Assembly: GCF_000177335.1 (NCBI RefSeq)
Contig: NZ_ADFP01000016.1
Location: 1 to 32,428, forward strand
Length of the DNA stretch: 32,428 nt
Source of the DNA: Pyramidobacter piscolens W5455
GTDB taxonomy: Bacteria > Synergistota > Synergistia > Synergistales > Dethiosulfovibrionaceae
Direction: 5' to 3'
This document shows positions 19,978-29,671 of the stretch, in pieces; the stretch's first letter is position 1, and each line of letters opens with the position of its first letter. The notes under the pieces are model-generated. The model was given only the letters and a program-made list of their open reading frames with translations, was not told where the DNA came from and searched no databases. The position numbers and the translations under genes were made by a program.

Positions 19978-22584
19978 CTATTCGCCGCGGAGTTGCTCGA
20001 GAATCTCCAAGGCCTCCGCTTCGTCCACCAGAATTTCCCGGGGTTTGCCGCCATGCTGCGGCCCGACGATGCCCATGGACTCCATCGTATCGACCATGCG
20101 GGCGGCGCGGGTAAAACCGACGCGCATCTGGCGCTGCAGCCCGCTCGACGATGCCACGCCGGTGCTGAGCACGATCTTGATGGCTTCCTCAAGACGGTTA
20201 TCTTCAAGAAAGTCGGAAGAATTCCCACCCTTTTCGTCACTGGGCTCTTCCAGATCGACGTATTCGGGATCGCCGAAAGTATTGCGCAGATATTCGACCA
20301 CCCTGATGTTCGTCTGCTCGTCCAGGAACGGCGACTGGATCCGCAGCGGATGCGGCGTTTTGGTGCTGACAAAGAGCATGTCGCCCTTGCCCAGCAGATT
20401 TTGCGCGCCGGATTTGTCCAGAATGGTTTTCGAGTCGATCGCCGACGGCAGCGCGAAAGACACTCGCGCCGGGATGTTCGCCTTGATGGTTCCGGTCAGC
20501 ACGTTGACGGAAGGGCGCTGCGTCGCCAGCATCAGATGAATCCCGGAGGCGCGCGCCTTCTGCGCCAGGCTCATGATGCAGTCTTCCACTTCTTTCTGAG
20601 CCGTCATCATCAGATCGGCCAGCTCGTCGACGATGATCACGATATGAGGCAGACGGTCCTTGGGAAGGACCTTACTGTTGTACGAAAAGATATCCTTGAC
20701 TTTCGCCTGATAGCAGACGTTGTAGCGCCGTTCCATCTCGCGCACGGCCCAGGCCAGAGCATGCACGGCCCCTGCCGCCGAGACGATGGGTTTGGCGAGG
20801 ATATGCGGCAGCGACTCGTAGATGCCCATTTCGACCCGTTTGGGGTCGACCATGATGAAGCGCAGCTCTGCGGGCGTGTTGTGATAGCACAGAGAGACGA
20901 TGCAGTTATTGACGAAAATGCTCTTGCCCGATCCCGTCGTTCCGGCGATCAGCAGATGCGGCAGGTCTTCCAAACCGGAGATGAGGATGCGGCCGTCCAC
21001 CGTTTGCCCCAGCGGCAGCGGCAGCTTGAGTTTCGTTCTCTGGAAAACATCGCTTTCCAGGATCTGGCGCAGCGGCACGGAACGGCGGTTGACGTTGGGC
21101 AGTTCGATACCGATATACGAAGTGCCGACGATCGGCGCTTCCACTCGGATCGAAGAGACGCCCAGCGCCACGGCAATGTCGTTGCCGAGAGCCATCACCT
21201 TGCTGACCTTGATGCCCGGGGCCAACTGGATCTGATACTGCACGACCGTCGGACCGATGATCGTGCGCTTCAGTTCCGCGGAAACGCCGAAATCGGCAAG
21301 CGACAAGATCACTTTCTGTCCGTTTTCCTGCGCCTGCCGATCGTCGATGACCTCTTCGATGTCCCGATGCGGCCCGAGCAGATCGAGCGGCGGCGGGAAA
21401 CTTCCCGCGGGAATCGGGCGTCCCGCGCAGAACTGAACGTTCTCCGTCCCGACCAGATCTCCCGACGGTTCCACTTCCACGGAAGGCTTTTTGCTGATCG
21501 GCACGGAACCGGCCGCGGCAAAAGCGCTTTCCGCTTCGCCAACGCTTCCGGATTCTCCCAAAGTGCCGGCGGCGAACGCATTTTCGCCATTTGTTTCGGG
21601 AAGTTCATCTTCCCGCGTCCCCGTCGCTTCATGGCCATAGCGATCGGCCTGGGGCACGTTGGCAAAGTAACCGCCGTAATTTTCGCTTTCAGCGTTTTCT
21701 CCCTGTTCGTCGGCGTATTGCTCGGCGTACTCGTCGATGATCTCGCCGTTTTCATGTTCCTTCTTGCCGTGCCCGAACAGCGCTTTCACGGCAACGCCCA
21801 GCGAGGCCCAGAAGCCTGTTTTCCCGGGGCTCTCGTTTTGCAGCGGACTTTCCGCTTCAGAAGCGACGGCCTCGACTTCTTCGCTGGGCAACGTCTCTTC
21901 GGAAATGCTTTTTTCCGGCTGCGCCGCTTCGACCTCACCCTGTGCCGGCTCGGCTTCTCCCTCGGTTTGCGCAGAAGCGGGGGCCTGGGGCGCTTTTTGG
22001 CGACGCCAGCGCGGCGCGTGAACAAACGACAAACGCTCGCGGAGCCAGGCAATGCGAGCCGCGTTGAGATGTCCGTAATTGAATGCCGCCAGCCCGACAA
22101 GACACAGCCCCGTCAGCATTGTCCCGATCACGCCGATAAAACGGGGCAGCACTTGAGAAGAGACGTTCCCCAGAATGCCGGGACTGAGAAGGCCGATACT
22201 TTCGCCGGCTCCGATGCGCCTGAGCATTCCCAGGAACAGACTGACGGCGCCGTAAAGACAAAACGTTCCCATCCATTGGCTGAAAACGGAATGAACCTGA
22301 CGGTACAGCAAAGAACAAAAAAGGCCGTAGAAAAAATGCAACAGCAGCAGCACAAGACCGCCGCCTGCCAGCTGCAGCAGGCAGCTCGCCATATCTTTGC
22401 CCAACACGCCGGCGCCCTTGGTGAACAGCGAGGCCGTGACATACAACAGGATCGCCGCCAGAAAAATCTGACAGAGACGGAACAGAGCGCCGAATTCAAA
22501 ACCGCGCTTTGCCATCCTGCCACGTGCAGACTGAGTTTTTGTGGCGCGCCGACGCGATTTAAAGCGATTTTTCGAACTCATCAT
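19978..22584 (-). CDS. ftsK: FtsK/SpoIIIE-type DNA translocase
   Basis: Pumps chromosomal DNA through the closing septum and assists dimer resolution. The 868 residues contain four membrane helices (about 37-57, 68-94, 105-121, 146-168), a long acidic Glu/Ala-rich linker (about 195-400), the alpha/beta motor with Walker A GTTGSGKS (548-555) and Walker B IVIIVDELADL (D653/E654), the ATQRPSVNVLTG segment, and a C-terminal winged-helix gamma domain (RQMRVGFTRAARMVDTM) expected to read polar DNA motifs. Its ATG overlaps the tldD stop (ATGA). Last gene of the long operon. Confidence 0.96.
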   Translation of the reverse strand: MMSSKNRFKSRRRATKTQSARGRMAKRGFEFGALFRLCQIFLAAILLYVTASLFTKGAGVLGKDMASCLLQLAGGGLVLLLLHFFYGLFCSLLYRQVHSVFSQWMGTFCLYGAVSLFLGMLRRIGAGESIGLLSPGILGNVSSQVLPRFIGVIGTMLTGLCLVGLAAFNYGHLNAARIAWLRERLSFVHAPRWRRQKAPQAPASAQTEGEAEPAQGEVEAAQPEKSISEETLPSEEVEAVASEAESPLQNESPGKTGFWASLGVAVKALFGHGKKEHENGEIIDEYAEQYADEQGENAESENYGGYFANVPQADRYGHEATGTREDELPETNGENAFAAGTLGESGSVGEAESAFAAAGSVPISKKPSVEVEPSGDLVGTENVQFCAGRPIPAGSFPPPLDLLGPHRDIEEVIDDRQAQENGQKVILSLADFGVSAELKRTIIGPTVVQYQIQLAPGIKVSKVMALGNDIAVALGVSSIRVEAPIVGTSYIGIELPNVNRRSVPLRQILESDVFQRTKLKLPLPLGQTVDGRILISGLEDLPHLLIAGTTGSGKSIFVNNCIVSLCYHNTPAELRFIMVDPKRVEMGIYESLPHILAKPIVSAAGAVHALAWAVREMERRYNVCYQAKVKDIFSYNSKVLPKDRLPHIVIIVDELADLMMTAQKEVEDCIMSLAQKARASGIHLMLATQRPSVNVLTGTIKANIPARVSFALPSAIDSKTILDKSGAQNLLGKGDMLFVSTKTPHPLRIQSPFLDEQTNIRVVEYLRNTFGDPEYVDLEEPSDEKGGNSSDFLEDNRLEEAIKIVLSTGVASSSGLQRQMRVGFTRAARMVDTMESMGIVGPQHGGKPREILVDEAEALEILEQLRGE

Positions 22585-23936
22585 CTATCAGCGGCCGTCC
22601 CTCCGACGACAAGCCCATCGATCAGCAGCGATGGCTGTCCGTCTGTGACAGGGAGGCTTTGTCCCTCCTTTTCGCACATTCCCGGCTCCATGTGGAGCCT
22701 CTTGCCGACGGCGCGGATTCCCATCAGTGCGTCGATACCGCGGCCGATCAGCGAAGCGCCCTTGACCGGGCGCGTTATTTTTCCATCTTCAATCAGGCAG
22801 CCCTGCGTGACGTCGAAAACGAACTCCCCCGTCGTCGTGTTGACTTCGCCGCCGCCCATGCGGCGGACGAAGAGCCCGCGGGAAACGCTCTGGATCATCT
22901 CGCCCTGCTCGCGGGGCCCTTCGGCCACAAAGGTGTTGCTCATCCGCGGCATCGGCAGGCTGGCGTAGGACGAGCGCCGACCGTTGCCGGTCAAAGGCAG
23001 GTCATACAAGCGCGCACAACGTTTGTCCGTCAGGTAATTTTTCAGAATTCCCCGTTCGATGAGGACTGTCCGCCGCGACGGCGTCCCTTCGTCGTCGCAG
23101 GCAAAAGAACCGTAAAGTCCGGGAAGCGACGCGTCGTCAACGACCGTCACGTCCTCCGCCGCGACCTGACTGCCGATTTTCCCCGCAAAGGAGGACTGTT
23201 CCTCGAAAACCAGATCGGCTTCCATCCCATGTCCGCAGGCCTCATGGACGATGGTGCCGCCGGCTTCGTCGGATAAAAGCACCGGCATGGCGCCCGTCGG
23301 ACACTCCACCGCTTCGAGGTTGACCAAAGCCTCTTGGAGAGCCCTGCGGGCCACATTTTCCGCGGCAAGCTCCTGAAAGAACTTTCGTGCGCTTCCGGAC
23401 ACAGAAAAAGCACCGTAACCGCTTTCCAGACGCCCATTGCGTTCCACGATCACCTCGGCGGCAAAAGAACAATGCTCCGCTTCCCCGGCATGGCTTTCTT
23501 CCGGCGAAACGACGACGTACCGGCGCGCGTTTGCGGAGCAGGACAGCGTGATCTGCCTGATCCAACCGCACTCTGCCCGCAGGCGCCGGTCGGTTTCACC
23601 GAAAAAATCCACGTTCTCCGGAAAGAACGCCTGCACGCGTTCAAGCGGAAAAGACACATCGGGAACGCTTCCGCACCTCACCGCGGCGATTCGGCTCGCT
23701 TCGCCGAGAGCCCGCGCCGCGCCGCCGCGTTCGATGCCGGAAACCACGGCGAAAGCCGAGCTCTTGCCTTTCAGCAAACGGGCAGAGCAGCCAGCGGATG
23801 AAGAGCTGGAAACCTCTTCGACTTTCCCGTCACTGTAAGACAAACTGCGCGAGGCGGAGCGCTGAAAGTACAGATCGCCCCAATCGATGCCGGGCAGAGC
23901 GCTCAAAAACTGCGCACAGTCCTTCAGAACGGCCAT
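22581..23936 (-). CDS. tldD: TldD/PmbA-family metallopeptidase
   Basis: TldD with TldE/PmbA forms a zinc protease that degrades unfolded or modified peptides in several systems. The 451-residue protein has the TldD-type HExxxH (HEACGH, 231-236), which the PmbA/TldE partner lacks, and the C-terminal block FVFDVTQGCLIEDGK with ITRPVKGASLIGRG. No pmbA partner lies in the window. It overlaps the yqeH stop by 1 nt and ftsK by 4 nt. The physiological substrate is not deducible. Confidence 0.92.
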   Translation of the reverse strand: MAVLKDCAQFLSALPGIDWGDLYFQRSASRSLSYSDGKVEEVSSSSSAGCSARLLKGKSSAFAVVSGIERGGAARALGEASRIAAVRCGSVPDVSFPLERVQAFFPENVDFFGETDRRLRAECGWIRQITLSCSANARRYVVVSPEESHAGEAEHCSFAAEVIVERNGRLESGYGAFSVSGSARKFFQELAAENVARRALQEALVNLEAVECPTGAMPVLLSDEAGGTIVHEACGHGMEADLVFEEQSSFAGKIGSQVAAEDVTVVDDASLPGLYGSFACDDEGTPSRRTVLIERGILKNYLTDKRCARLYDLPLTGNGRRSSYASLPMPRMSNTFVAEGPREQGEMIQSVSRGLFVRRMGGGEVNTTTGEFVFDVTQGCLIEDGKITRPVKGASLIGRGIDALMGIRAVGKRLHMEPGMCEKEGQSLPVTDGQPSLLIDGLVVGGTAADR

Positions 23937-25069
23937 TAACTTTTCTTCTTCCCCTGCTGGCGCCGCGCCGGCGAGGGAATGAGCCAGGGACGCCGGACTC
24001 CCTTCACGAACGCGGGGGCGCGCAACTTCGCCGTACAGGCGCCGCTGTACAACGCGACCCAGCCGATGCCGGGGACGACCAGATCTTCTTCGGGGCGGAT
24101 CCGGAACTCTTCTTCACGCCAGCTCTGCGTCCGCAGTTTCGCCGCGCACTTGCGGCACGGCGGCACCAGCAATTCGCCGACATGATCCTTCATCAGGCCG
24201 TCGATGCGTTCTTCGCGGGTCCGATGGATCGTGACGCTGTCAGGAGCGAAAATCCCCAGGCGAACCCAGCCGCGCTCGCCCGCATCCGCGACCGTAAGCT
24301 GCGCCATGCCGCCCCAAAAAACGGTTTGACCGGTTTTCAGCACCTCGATGCTGCTCTGAAAGTTTTTTTTCGGCGAAAGAGCGGCGAGGCAATCGGGACA
24401 GAGCACGGGAACAAAAGGATCCTCCCCCTTCAAACCGGGGGCGTCCACCAGAACGGGACCGTTCACCATCCGGTATTCCGTCAGTCCCACGGTCGTGCCG
24501 GGCAGACGAGATACCGTCGGCACTTCATTCTTCAAAAGCGCGCCGAGAAGCGTGCTCTTGCCGACATTGGCGGCGCCGGCAAAAAGGAGCCGGTCGTCGG
24601 CATCGAACGTATCCTCGATGTGCCGCCGCAGTTCGGCCATGTCGCCGCGGTTCTGCGCCGAGACCAGAAGGATCTGCTCCTTGCGGACGCCAGTGCGTTC
24701 CGACAGCCACTGCAGCACGTCCTTGCGGGTCGTCCACGGCTCGAGCAGGTCGATTTTGTTGGCGATAACGAAGACAGGCTTTTTCATGCTTTCCGCCCAG
24801 TCGAGATCGGGCAGGGAAATCTCCGGACGGCTCACGTCAAGGACAAGAAACAAAGCAGCGGCGCCCAGCGCATGGGCCCTGATATCTTTTTGAATCCCCG
24901 CGTCAGCGAGCAGAGCTTTGCGATAAACGCCGTAATGTTTCATTTGGAAGCAACGTTTGCAAAGCACGCCTTCGTCGGGATTTTTGCCCGGCACAAGATA
25001 GCCAGGGAGATTTTCGTCAACACTCTGAAAAACGGCACCGCAGCCGGGGCAGCGTCTCTTTCCTTCCAT
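23936..25069 (-). CDS. yqeH: YqeH-type circularly permuted GTPase
   Basis: YqeH proteins assist 30S ribosome assembly. The 377 residues carry an N-terminal zinc finger (C7/C10 and C37/C40) and GTPase motifs in permuted order: G4 NKID (104-107), SAQN, G1 GAANVGKST (165-173), G2 PGTT (190-193), G3 DAPG (209-212). Further cysteine pairs occur at C224/C227 and in PPCRKC. The start is the ATG with GGAG upstream; 40 additional in-frame codons overlap mltG and are rejected. The permuted order confirms the subfamily. Confidence 0.94.
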   Translation of the reverse strand: MEGKRRCPGCGAVFQSVDENLPGYLVPGKNPDEGVLCKRCFQMKHYGVYRKALLADAGIQKDIRAHALGAAALFLVLDVSRPEISLPDLDWAESMKKPVFVIANKIDLLEPWTTRKDVLQWLSERTGVRKEQILLVSAQNRGDMAELRRHIEDTFDADDRLLFAGAANVGKSTLLGALLKNEVPTVSRLPGTTVGLTEYRMVNGPVLVDAPGLKGEDPFVPVLCPDCLAALSPKKNFQSSIEVLKTGQTVFWGGMAQLTVADAGERGWVRLGIFAPDSVTIHRTREERIDGLMKDHVGELLVPPCRKCAAKLRTQSWREEEFRIRPEEDLVVPGIGWVALYSGACTAKLRAPAFVKGVRRPWLIPSPARRQQGKKKS

Positions 25070-25100
25070 CGGAAGCGTCTCCTTTTTCTGTTTCCACGAA

Positions 25101-26096
25101 TTATTTGTTTTTGCGATAGAGCAGCACGTTCTTCTGGTGCTCGGCTTCCGTTTTGGCAAAACGATGGCTTCCGTCGCCGCGGGCCACATAATAGAGAAAA
25201 TCGTTCTTCTCGGGCGCCAGCGCGCCTTCCCAGGCTTGCGCCGAGGGAACGCAGACAGGAAGCGGCGGAAGCCCCGCGGTCTTATAGGTATTGTACGGCG
25301 AGTCCACTTCGAGGTGCTTGAACAGCACGCGCTTCAGCGTTTCGCCTTTCTGCAGATACCACGCGTAGACGACGCTGGCATCGATCTGCAGGAGCATGTT
25401 TTGAGCCAGCCGGTTCTCGATCACTCCGGCAATCACGGGATATTCGCTGTCGATCTGCGCCTCGCGATGCAACAGAGAGGCGATCACCGCCGTCCGCAAC
25501 GCGTTGTCCTTATCGGTCAGCAGCGCGCCGAAACGGGCGTACCATGCCGCCGACGCCTGCTTGACAAGATCCGGCAGAGATGCCTCCGTCAGGGAATAGG
25601 TCTCGGGCAGAAGGAACGCGGCGCGTCCTTCGGCGGCGTCGGGCAAAATGTCGCGCATGGCCGCAGGAAAGTTGCCGAGGTCGTTGAGGGCCGCTTTCTG
25701 CGCCTCGTCGCTTCCCAGCGAAAAGGGCTTTTGCGGCAGCGCGCCGGGAACGATCATCGCGCTGAAGTACGAAGGCTCGGCATTCTTCAGCTGTTCAGCA
25801 ACATACCAGGAAGGGCCGGAAGATATGTGATATCCCCCGGCGCGAAGCGAACGATCGGCGCCCTTCCTGCCGAGCCAATACAGCAGATTGCGACGGTCGG
25901 CAACGAGTTTTTCTTCGGCGATCTTTTGTGCAAAGTGGCGCAGAGATTCTCCCTCTTTTAGAAAGAGCTGAGCCGTCTTCTCGTCCTTATGGAACGGCAT
26001 GACGAAGACGTCTTTCCACTGCGACGGCTTCCAGTGATACGCGGCGACGGCGCCGAAAAAAACAAGCGCAAGGGCTGGTCCAAAAATTTTTTTCAT
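25101..26096 (-). CDS. mltG: Endolytic murein transglycosylase MltG (YceG-like)
   Basis: Cleaves nascent glycan strands at the inner membrane and so sets their length. The 331-residue protein has one N-terminal membrane helix (about 4-20), a LysM-like segment (FLKEGESLRHFAQKIAEEKL) and the YceG domain with the expected catalytic glutamate in LHREAQ and the SPYNTYKTAGLPP motif. Two usually conserved spots are altered: QIDASVVYA where relatives have Q-D-P-T-[VI]-x-Y-G, and LPPLPVCVPS where NPG-like endings are usual. The domain otherwise looks complete. It lies 14 nt after queA. Confidence 0.9.
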   Translation of the reverse strand: MKKIFGPALALVFFGAVAAYHWKPSQWKDVFVMPFHKDEKTAQLFLKEGESLRHFAQKIAEEKLVADRRNLLYWLGRKGADRSLRAGGYHISSGPSWYVAEQLKNAEPSYFSAMIVPGALPQKPFSLGSDEAQKAALNDLGNFPAAMRDILPDAAEGRAAFLLPETYSLTEASLPDLVKQASAAWYARFGALLTDKDNALRTAVIASLLHREAQIDSEYPVIAGVIENRLAQNMLLQIDASVVYAWYLQKGETLKRVLFKHLEVDSPYNTYKTAGLPPLPVCVPSAQAWEGALAPEKNDFLYYVARGDGSHRFAKTEAEHQKNVLLYRKNK

Positions 26097-26110
26097 CGCG
26101 GCGCCTGCCT

Positions 26111-27160
26111 TTACATGATCATCATGGCGTCGCCGAACGAAAAGAAGCGATATCGCTCCTTCACCGCTTCGGCGTACGCTTTCATGGTCAGGTCATAACC
26201 CGCAAAGGCCGCGACCAACATCATCAGCGTGCTCTTGGGAAGATGGAAATTCGTGATCAGCGCGTCCACGACCTTGTATTTAAACCCGGGATAGATAAAG
26301 AGGCCTGTTTCCAGCACGCCCGGGCGAAGGCCCGCAGAAGTGGCGGCCATGCCTTCGAGAGTTCTCACCACGGTCGTGCCAAGGGCGATGACGCGCCCTC
26401 CGTTCTTCTTGGCCATGACGATCTTGTCGTAGGCATCCTGCGGAACGACGCAGTGTTCGGAATGCATATGATGTCTCCGGATGTCCTCCGTTTTGACGGG
26501 GCGAAACGTCCCCAGCCCGACTTCGAGCGTAATGTCGGCAATCGTCACGCCGCGGCCAGCGACTTCCCGGAGCAGCTCGCGAGTGAAATGAAGGCCGGCC
26601 GTCGGCGCCGCCGCAGAACGAGGATCCTTCGCATAAACGGTCTGGTAATCTTCGGGGCGCGACGAGCGCTCATGAATATAAGGAGGCAACGGCATCGAGC
26701 CGTTTGCCTCGGCCAAAGCGCGCACATCGCAGTCGGCGGGGAAAATGACGCGGCGCACGCCGTCTTCGCTTTTGACGGCCCCGATCGTGACCACCACGTC
26801 GCCGTCAAGGCGTACCCGGGCGCCCTCGGGCAACTTGCGACCGGGACGCACTAAGGCCTCCCAGCATTTTTCGCTGTCATCCTCCGGACGCAGCAGAAGG
26901 ATCTCCGCTTGGGCGCTGCCGTTGACCTTCACGCCTTCGACACGCGCGGCCATAACGCGCGTGTCGTTGCGCACAAGGACATCGCCGGGGCGAAGCCACT
27001 GAAGAATATCATGGAAATGCTGATGAAACAGCTTCCCGTCCGCGCGGCGTACGGCCAGAAGACGGCAACGGTCGCGGGGTTCCGCCGGTTTCTGCGCGAT
27101 CAGCTCGGGCGGAAGTTCGTAATCATAGGTATTGATGTCGAAAAAGTTCCACTGCGTCAT
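26111..27160 (-). CDS. queA: S-adenosylmethionine:tRNA ribosyltransferase-isomerase
   Basis: Transfers and isomerises the ribosyl part of SAM onto preQ1 in tRNA to make epoxyqueuosine. The 349-residue protein has YELPPELIAQKPAEPRDRCRLL, VRNDTRVMAARV, the SAAAPTAGLHFT block and the C-terminal FHLPKSTLMMLVAAFAG. Start choice is open: the GGAG has 13 nt to the ATG used here but 7 nt to a TTG two codons earlier (27166). No other queuosine genes are in the window. Confidence 0.94.
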   Translation of the reverse strand: MTQWNFFDINTYDYELPPELIAQKPAEPRDRCRLLAVRRADGKLFHQHFHDILQWLRPGDVLVRNDTRVMAARVEGVKVNGSAQAEILLLRPEDDSEKCWEALVRPGRKLPEGARVRLDGDVVVTIGAVKSEDGVRRVIFPADCDVRALAEANGSMPLPPYIHERSSRPEDYQTVYAKDPRSAAAPTAGLHFTRELLREVAGRGVTIADITLEVGLGTFRPVKTEDIRRHHMHSEHCVVPQDAYDKIVMAKKNGGRVIALGTTVVRTLEGMAATSAGLRPGVLETGLFIYPGFKYKVVDALITNFHLPKSTLMMLVAAFAGYDLTMKAYAEAVKERYRFFSFGDAMMIM

Positions 27161-27204
27161 TAACAAAAGGTCACTCCTGTAAAGGTTTGCCGTACGTTAT
27201 CTCT

Positions 27205-28680
27205 TCATCTCTTTTGGATTGCCGTGCCGGGATAATAAAACTCAAGTATTTTCTCCGCTGACCAGCCTCGATCCGCCATCGCTTTGGCTCCCCACTGCGA
27301 GAGGCCGACGCCGTGCCCCCAGCCGCGCCCGTATAATGTGACGCTGCCGCCGGCGAGGTTGACGAAAGCCGCCGTCCGGCCCGGATCGGGAATGCGCTTC
27401 ACCGTCTCCGCCGGCTGTTCGAGCGGTTCTTGTTTTCGCTCCGTTTCCGGCGCCTCAACGCCTAAAGCTTTATACAGGTAGTTTCGGCGCCGCTCGGGAT
27501 AGAGGATCATGTCCAGCCGTTCGTCGACGTTGAATTTCTTTTGCTCGATCAGCGCTTTGAGTTGCGCGTCTTCAGCCGCCGTCAGAGGCGTCGCGTCAAA
27601 GGCGATTTTTTTCGCGGTACGGGGCGCCTCGCGGCGCCGAGTGGGTTCGGGAACGCCGGCCGCACGCGGGCCCCCGGGGGAAAACTCAAAGAACGTGCTG
27701 CGCACTTTCTTCGCGCCGATCAGGGTGCGAAAGGCCGCGCTGCTGAGCACGGAGCTTCCCGCAGAGCCCGTAAATCTCAGCGCCGTCACACGCCCGGCGG
27801 CGTCTCGCCGCTCGATGGCGATCTGCGACAACGTTCCCACGCTTTTTCCTTTTTTGGCGAGAGCGTTCTGGATCTCGCCCGCCGACAGAGAGGCCTCCCA
27901 GCGGGACTTGGGAGATTCAGAGGGGAAGGGTTCTTTGCGAACGATCAGATAGGGGACGCTTTTGCCCCACACGTCGCTGACATCAGCGGTGGCGCCACCA
28001 CTGTCGGAACAGAAAAAGGTGTGCGCCAAACCGCCCCTGTACGTCAGGACCTGGCCGCGGGTCTGCGCAATCGCGCGGTCCGTCGAGGCGTGGAGCACGT
28101 TCGTGCCTCGGTAGACCTGACAATGGTCGGTCGTGCAAACGTCATAACCGCTGGCTTCATGACGCCCCATTTGTGCCAGCGCATAGGTCCTGGAGATCAC
28201 CGCCTGCGCCTTGAGGACTTCCGCGCCCCATTGCGGATTGATTTCATAGCCGAGGACGCCGCGGAGGTATTTTTCAACGTCAAGACGGTTGATCACCGTT
28301 ATCTGCCCGGCGCGGGCCCGCAGCACCAGCTCTCCTTCATAGTTGACTTTGCCGCAGCGGATCTGGTGCGGCGAACTCACGATCACAGGCGAAGCATAGC
28401 TTTTTCCCTGAATGACGACGTTCGAGCCGCGCGCCTGAGTGTTGAAACTCGCCGGCAGCGAAAAGCGTCGGCCGCCCCCATCCTTGCCGCTCAAGCCGCG
28501 TCCGGAAATCGGCGCGGAGGGCGCGGTCATGAGCCCTACGCGAATCCAGCGCGCTTGCGCCTGAGCCGAAAGGCAGAGGCACAGCGAGAAAAAAATCACG
28601 GCGAGACAAATCTTTTTACAGCAGTTCCAGCTGATCCGGCGCCGCTTGGGGCGGCGTCTTTCCAAGATAACGGTACGCAT
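27205..28680 (-). CDS. SpoIID/LytB-domain protein, probable exported peptidoglycan hydrolase
   Basis: SpoIID proteins are lytic transglycosylases that cut stem-peptide-free glycan; in spore formers they act in engulfment, but homologues occur in non-sporulating bacteria. The 491 residues begin with a very basic region and a signal peptide (hydrophobic 24-40, then AQAQA). The domain motifs are YLRGVLGYEINPQW with the presumed catalytic E146, KAQAVISRTYAL, FFCSDSGGAT and, near the end, GRGWGHGVGLSQWGAKAMA. About 110 residues (334-445) sit between FFEF and the final motif, where typical members have a short loop. The start overlaps ruvB by 65 nt and has only a weak Shine-Dalgarno. Confidence 0.88.
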   Translation of the reverse strand: MRTVILERRRPKRRRISWNCCKKICLAVIFFSLCLCLSAQAQARWIRVGLMTAPSAPISGRGLSGKDGGGRRFSLPASFNTQARGSNVVIQGKSYASPVIVSSPHQIRCGKVNYEGELVLRARAGQITVINRLDVEKYLRGVLGYEINPQWGAEVLKAQAVISRTYALAQMGRHEASGYDVCTTDHCQVYRGTNVLHASTDRAIAQTRGQVLTYRGGLAHTFFCSDSGGATADVSDVWGKSVPYLIVRKEPFPSESPKSRWEASLSAGEIQNALAKKGKSVGTLSQIAIERRDAAGRVTALRFTGSAGSSVLSSAAFRTLIGAKKVRSTFFEFSPGGPRAAGVPEPTRRREAPRTAKKIAFDATPLTAAEDAQLKALIEQKKFNVDERLDMILYPERRRNYLYKALGVEAPETERKQEPLEQPAETVKRIPDPGRTAAFVNLAGGSVTLYGRGWGHGVGLSQWGAKAMADRGWSAEKILEFYYPGTAIQKR

Positions 28681-29659
28681 TTTCCGTTGCTTTCCTCCCT
28701 CGGGGGGTGCGTTCGATCATGCCCTTTTGAATCAAATAGGGCTCGTAGATGTCTTCGATCGTTTGAGGTTCTTCGTTCAGCGCGGCGGCAAGGGTCGAAA
28801 GCCCCACCGGGCCGCCGTCGAAAAGGCTGACGATGGCGTCGAGTATTTTGCGGTCGCCGTCGTCCAGGCCGAGCCCGTCAAGCCCGAGCGTATCCATCGC
28901 CCGTTCCGCCAAAGCGGCTTCAACGGTCGGCACGCCGGCCACCTCGGCAAAATCGCGGACGCGGCGCAGCAGCCTCAGGGCGATCCGCGGCGTCCCGCGC
29001 GAACGGTTAGCGATCGCGCGGCGGGCGTCGGGCTCCACCTTCATGTTCATCACGCCTGCGCCGCGGTCGAGAATAACGCACAGCTCCTCCGGCGTATAAA
29101 GCCGCAGCTGCTCGACGATGCCAAAGCGGGCGCGCAGCGGCGCGCTGAGCAGCCCCAGGCGAGTCGTGGCCCCCACCAGCGTGAAATGCGGCAGGTTCAG
29201 ACAAATGCTGCGCGCCAGCGGCCCCTTGCCGACGATGATGTGAAGCGTAAAGTCCTCCATGGCGGAGTACAGCACTTCTTCGATCGTCGTGGACATACGG
29301 TGGATCTCGTCGATGAAAAGCACGTCGTGATCCTGAAGATTGGAGAGGATCGCGGCGAGATCGCCGGGCTTCTCCAGCGCCGGCCCCGTCGTCACTCGCA
29401 GCTCGCTGTTCATTTCATGGGCGATGATGCCGGCCAGAGTCGTTTTTCCCAAGCCGGGAGGTCCGTAAAAGAGAAGATGGTCCAGCGCTTCCTCGCGCTT
29501 TTTTGCGGCCTGGATATAAACTTCCAGCTTGGATTTTATCTCCGTCTGGCCGTTGAAATCGGATAACCGGAGGGGGCGCAGGCCCCTTTCGTCTTCCCGC
29601 TCTTTGAGCTCCTCAAGCGGCGGCAGATCGAAACCGCGACGAATGTTTTCTTTGTCCAA
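28616..29659 (-). CDS. ruvB: Holliday junction branch-migration helicase RuvB
   Basis: AAA+ motor that drives branch migration with RuvA. The 347 residues include Walker A GPPGLGKT (66-73), Walker B LFIDEIHRM (D117/E118), the LVGATTRLG sensor, and the winged-helix C-terminus with TPRGRKAT. The start is TTG: an in-frame TGA three codons upstream rules out longer forms, and GAGG lies 10 nt before it. It follows ruvA after 12 nt. Its 3' end overlaps the SpoIID-domain gene. Confidence 0.97.
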   Translation of the reverse strand: MDKENIRRGFDLPPLEELKEREDERGLRPLRLSDFNGQTEIKSKLEVYIQAAKKREEALDHLLFYGPPGLGKTTLAGIIAHEMNSELRVTTGPALEKPGDLAAILSNLQDHDVLFIDEIHRMSTTIEEVLYSAMEDFTLHIIVGKGPLARSICLNLPHFTLVGATTRLGLLSAPLRARFGIVEQLRLYTPEELCVILDRGAGVMNMKVEPDARRAIANRSRGTPRIALRLLRRVRDFAEVAGVPTVEAALAERAMDTLGLDGLGLDDGDRKILDAIVSLFDGGPVGLSTLAAALNEEPQTIEDIYEPYLIQKGMIERTPRGRKATENAYRYLGKTPPQAAPDQLELL

Positions 29660-29671
29660 AGCGCATCAACC

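Noticed and set aside
19921..22968. A 1015-codon plus-strand open frame opposite ftsK
   Set aside because: It begins inside a terminator hairpin and mirrors ftsK; composition is not protein-like.
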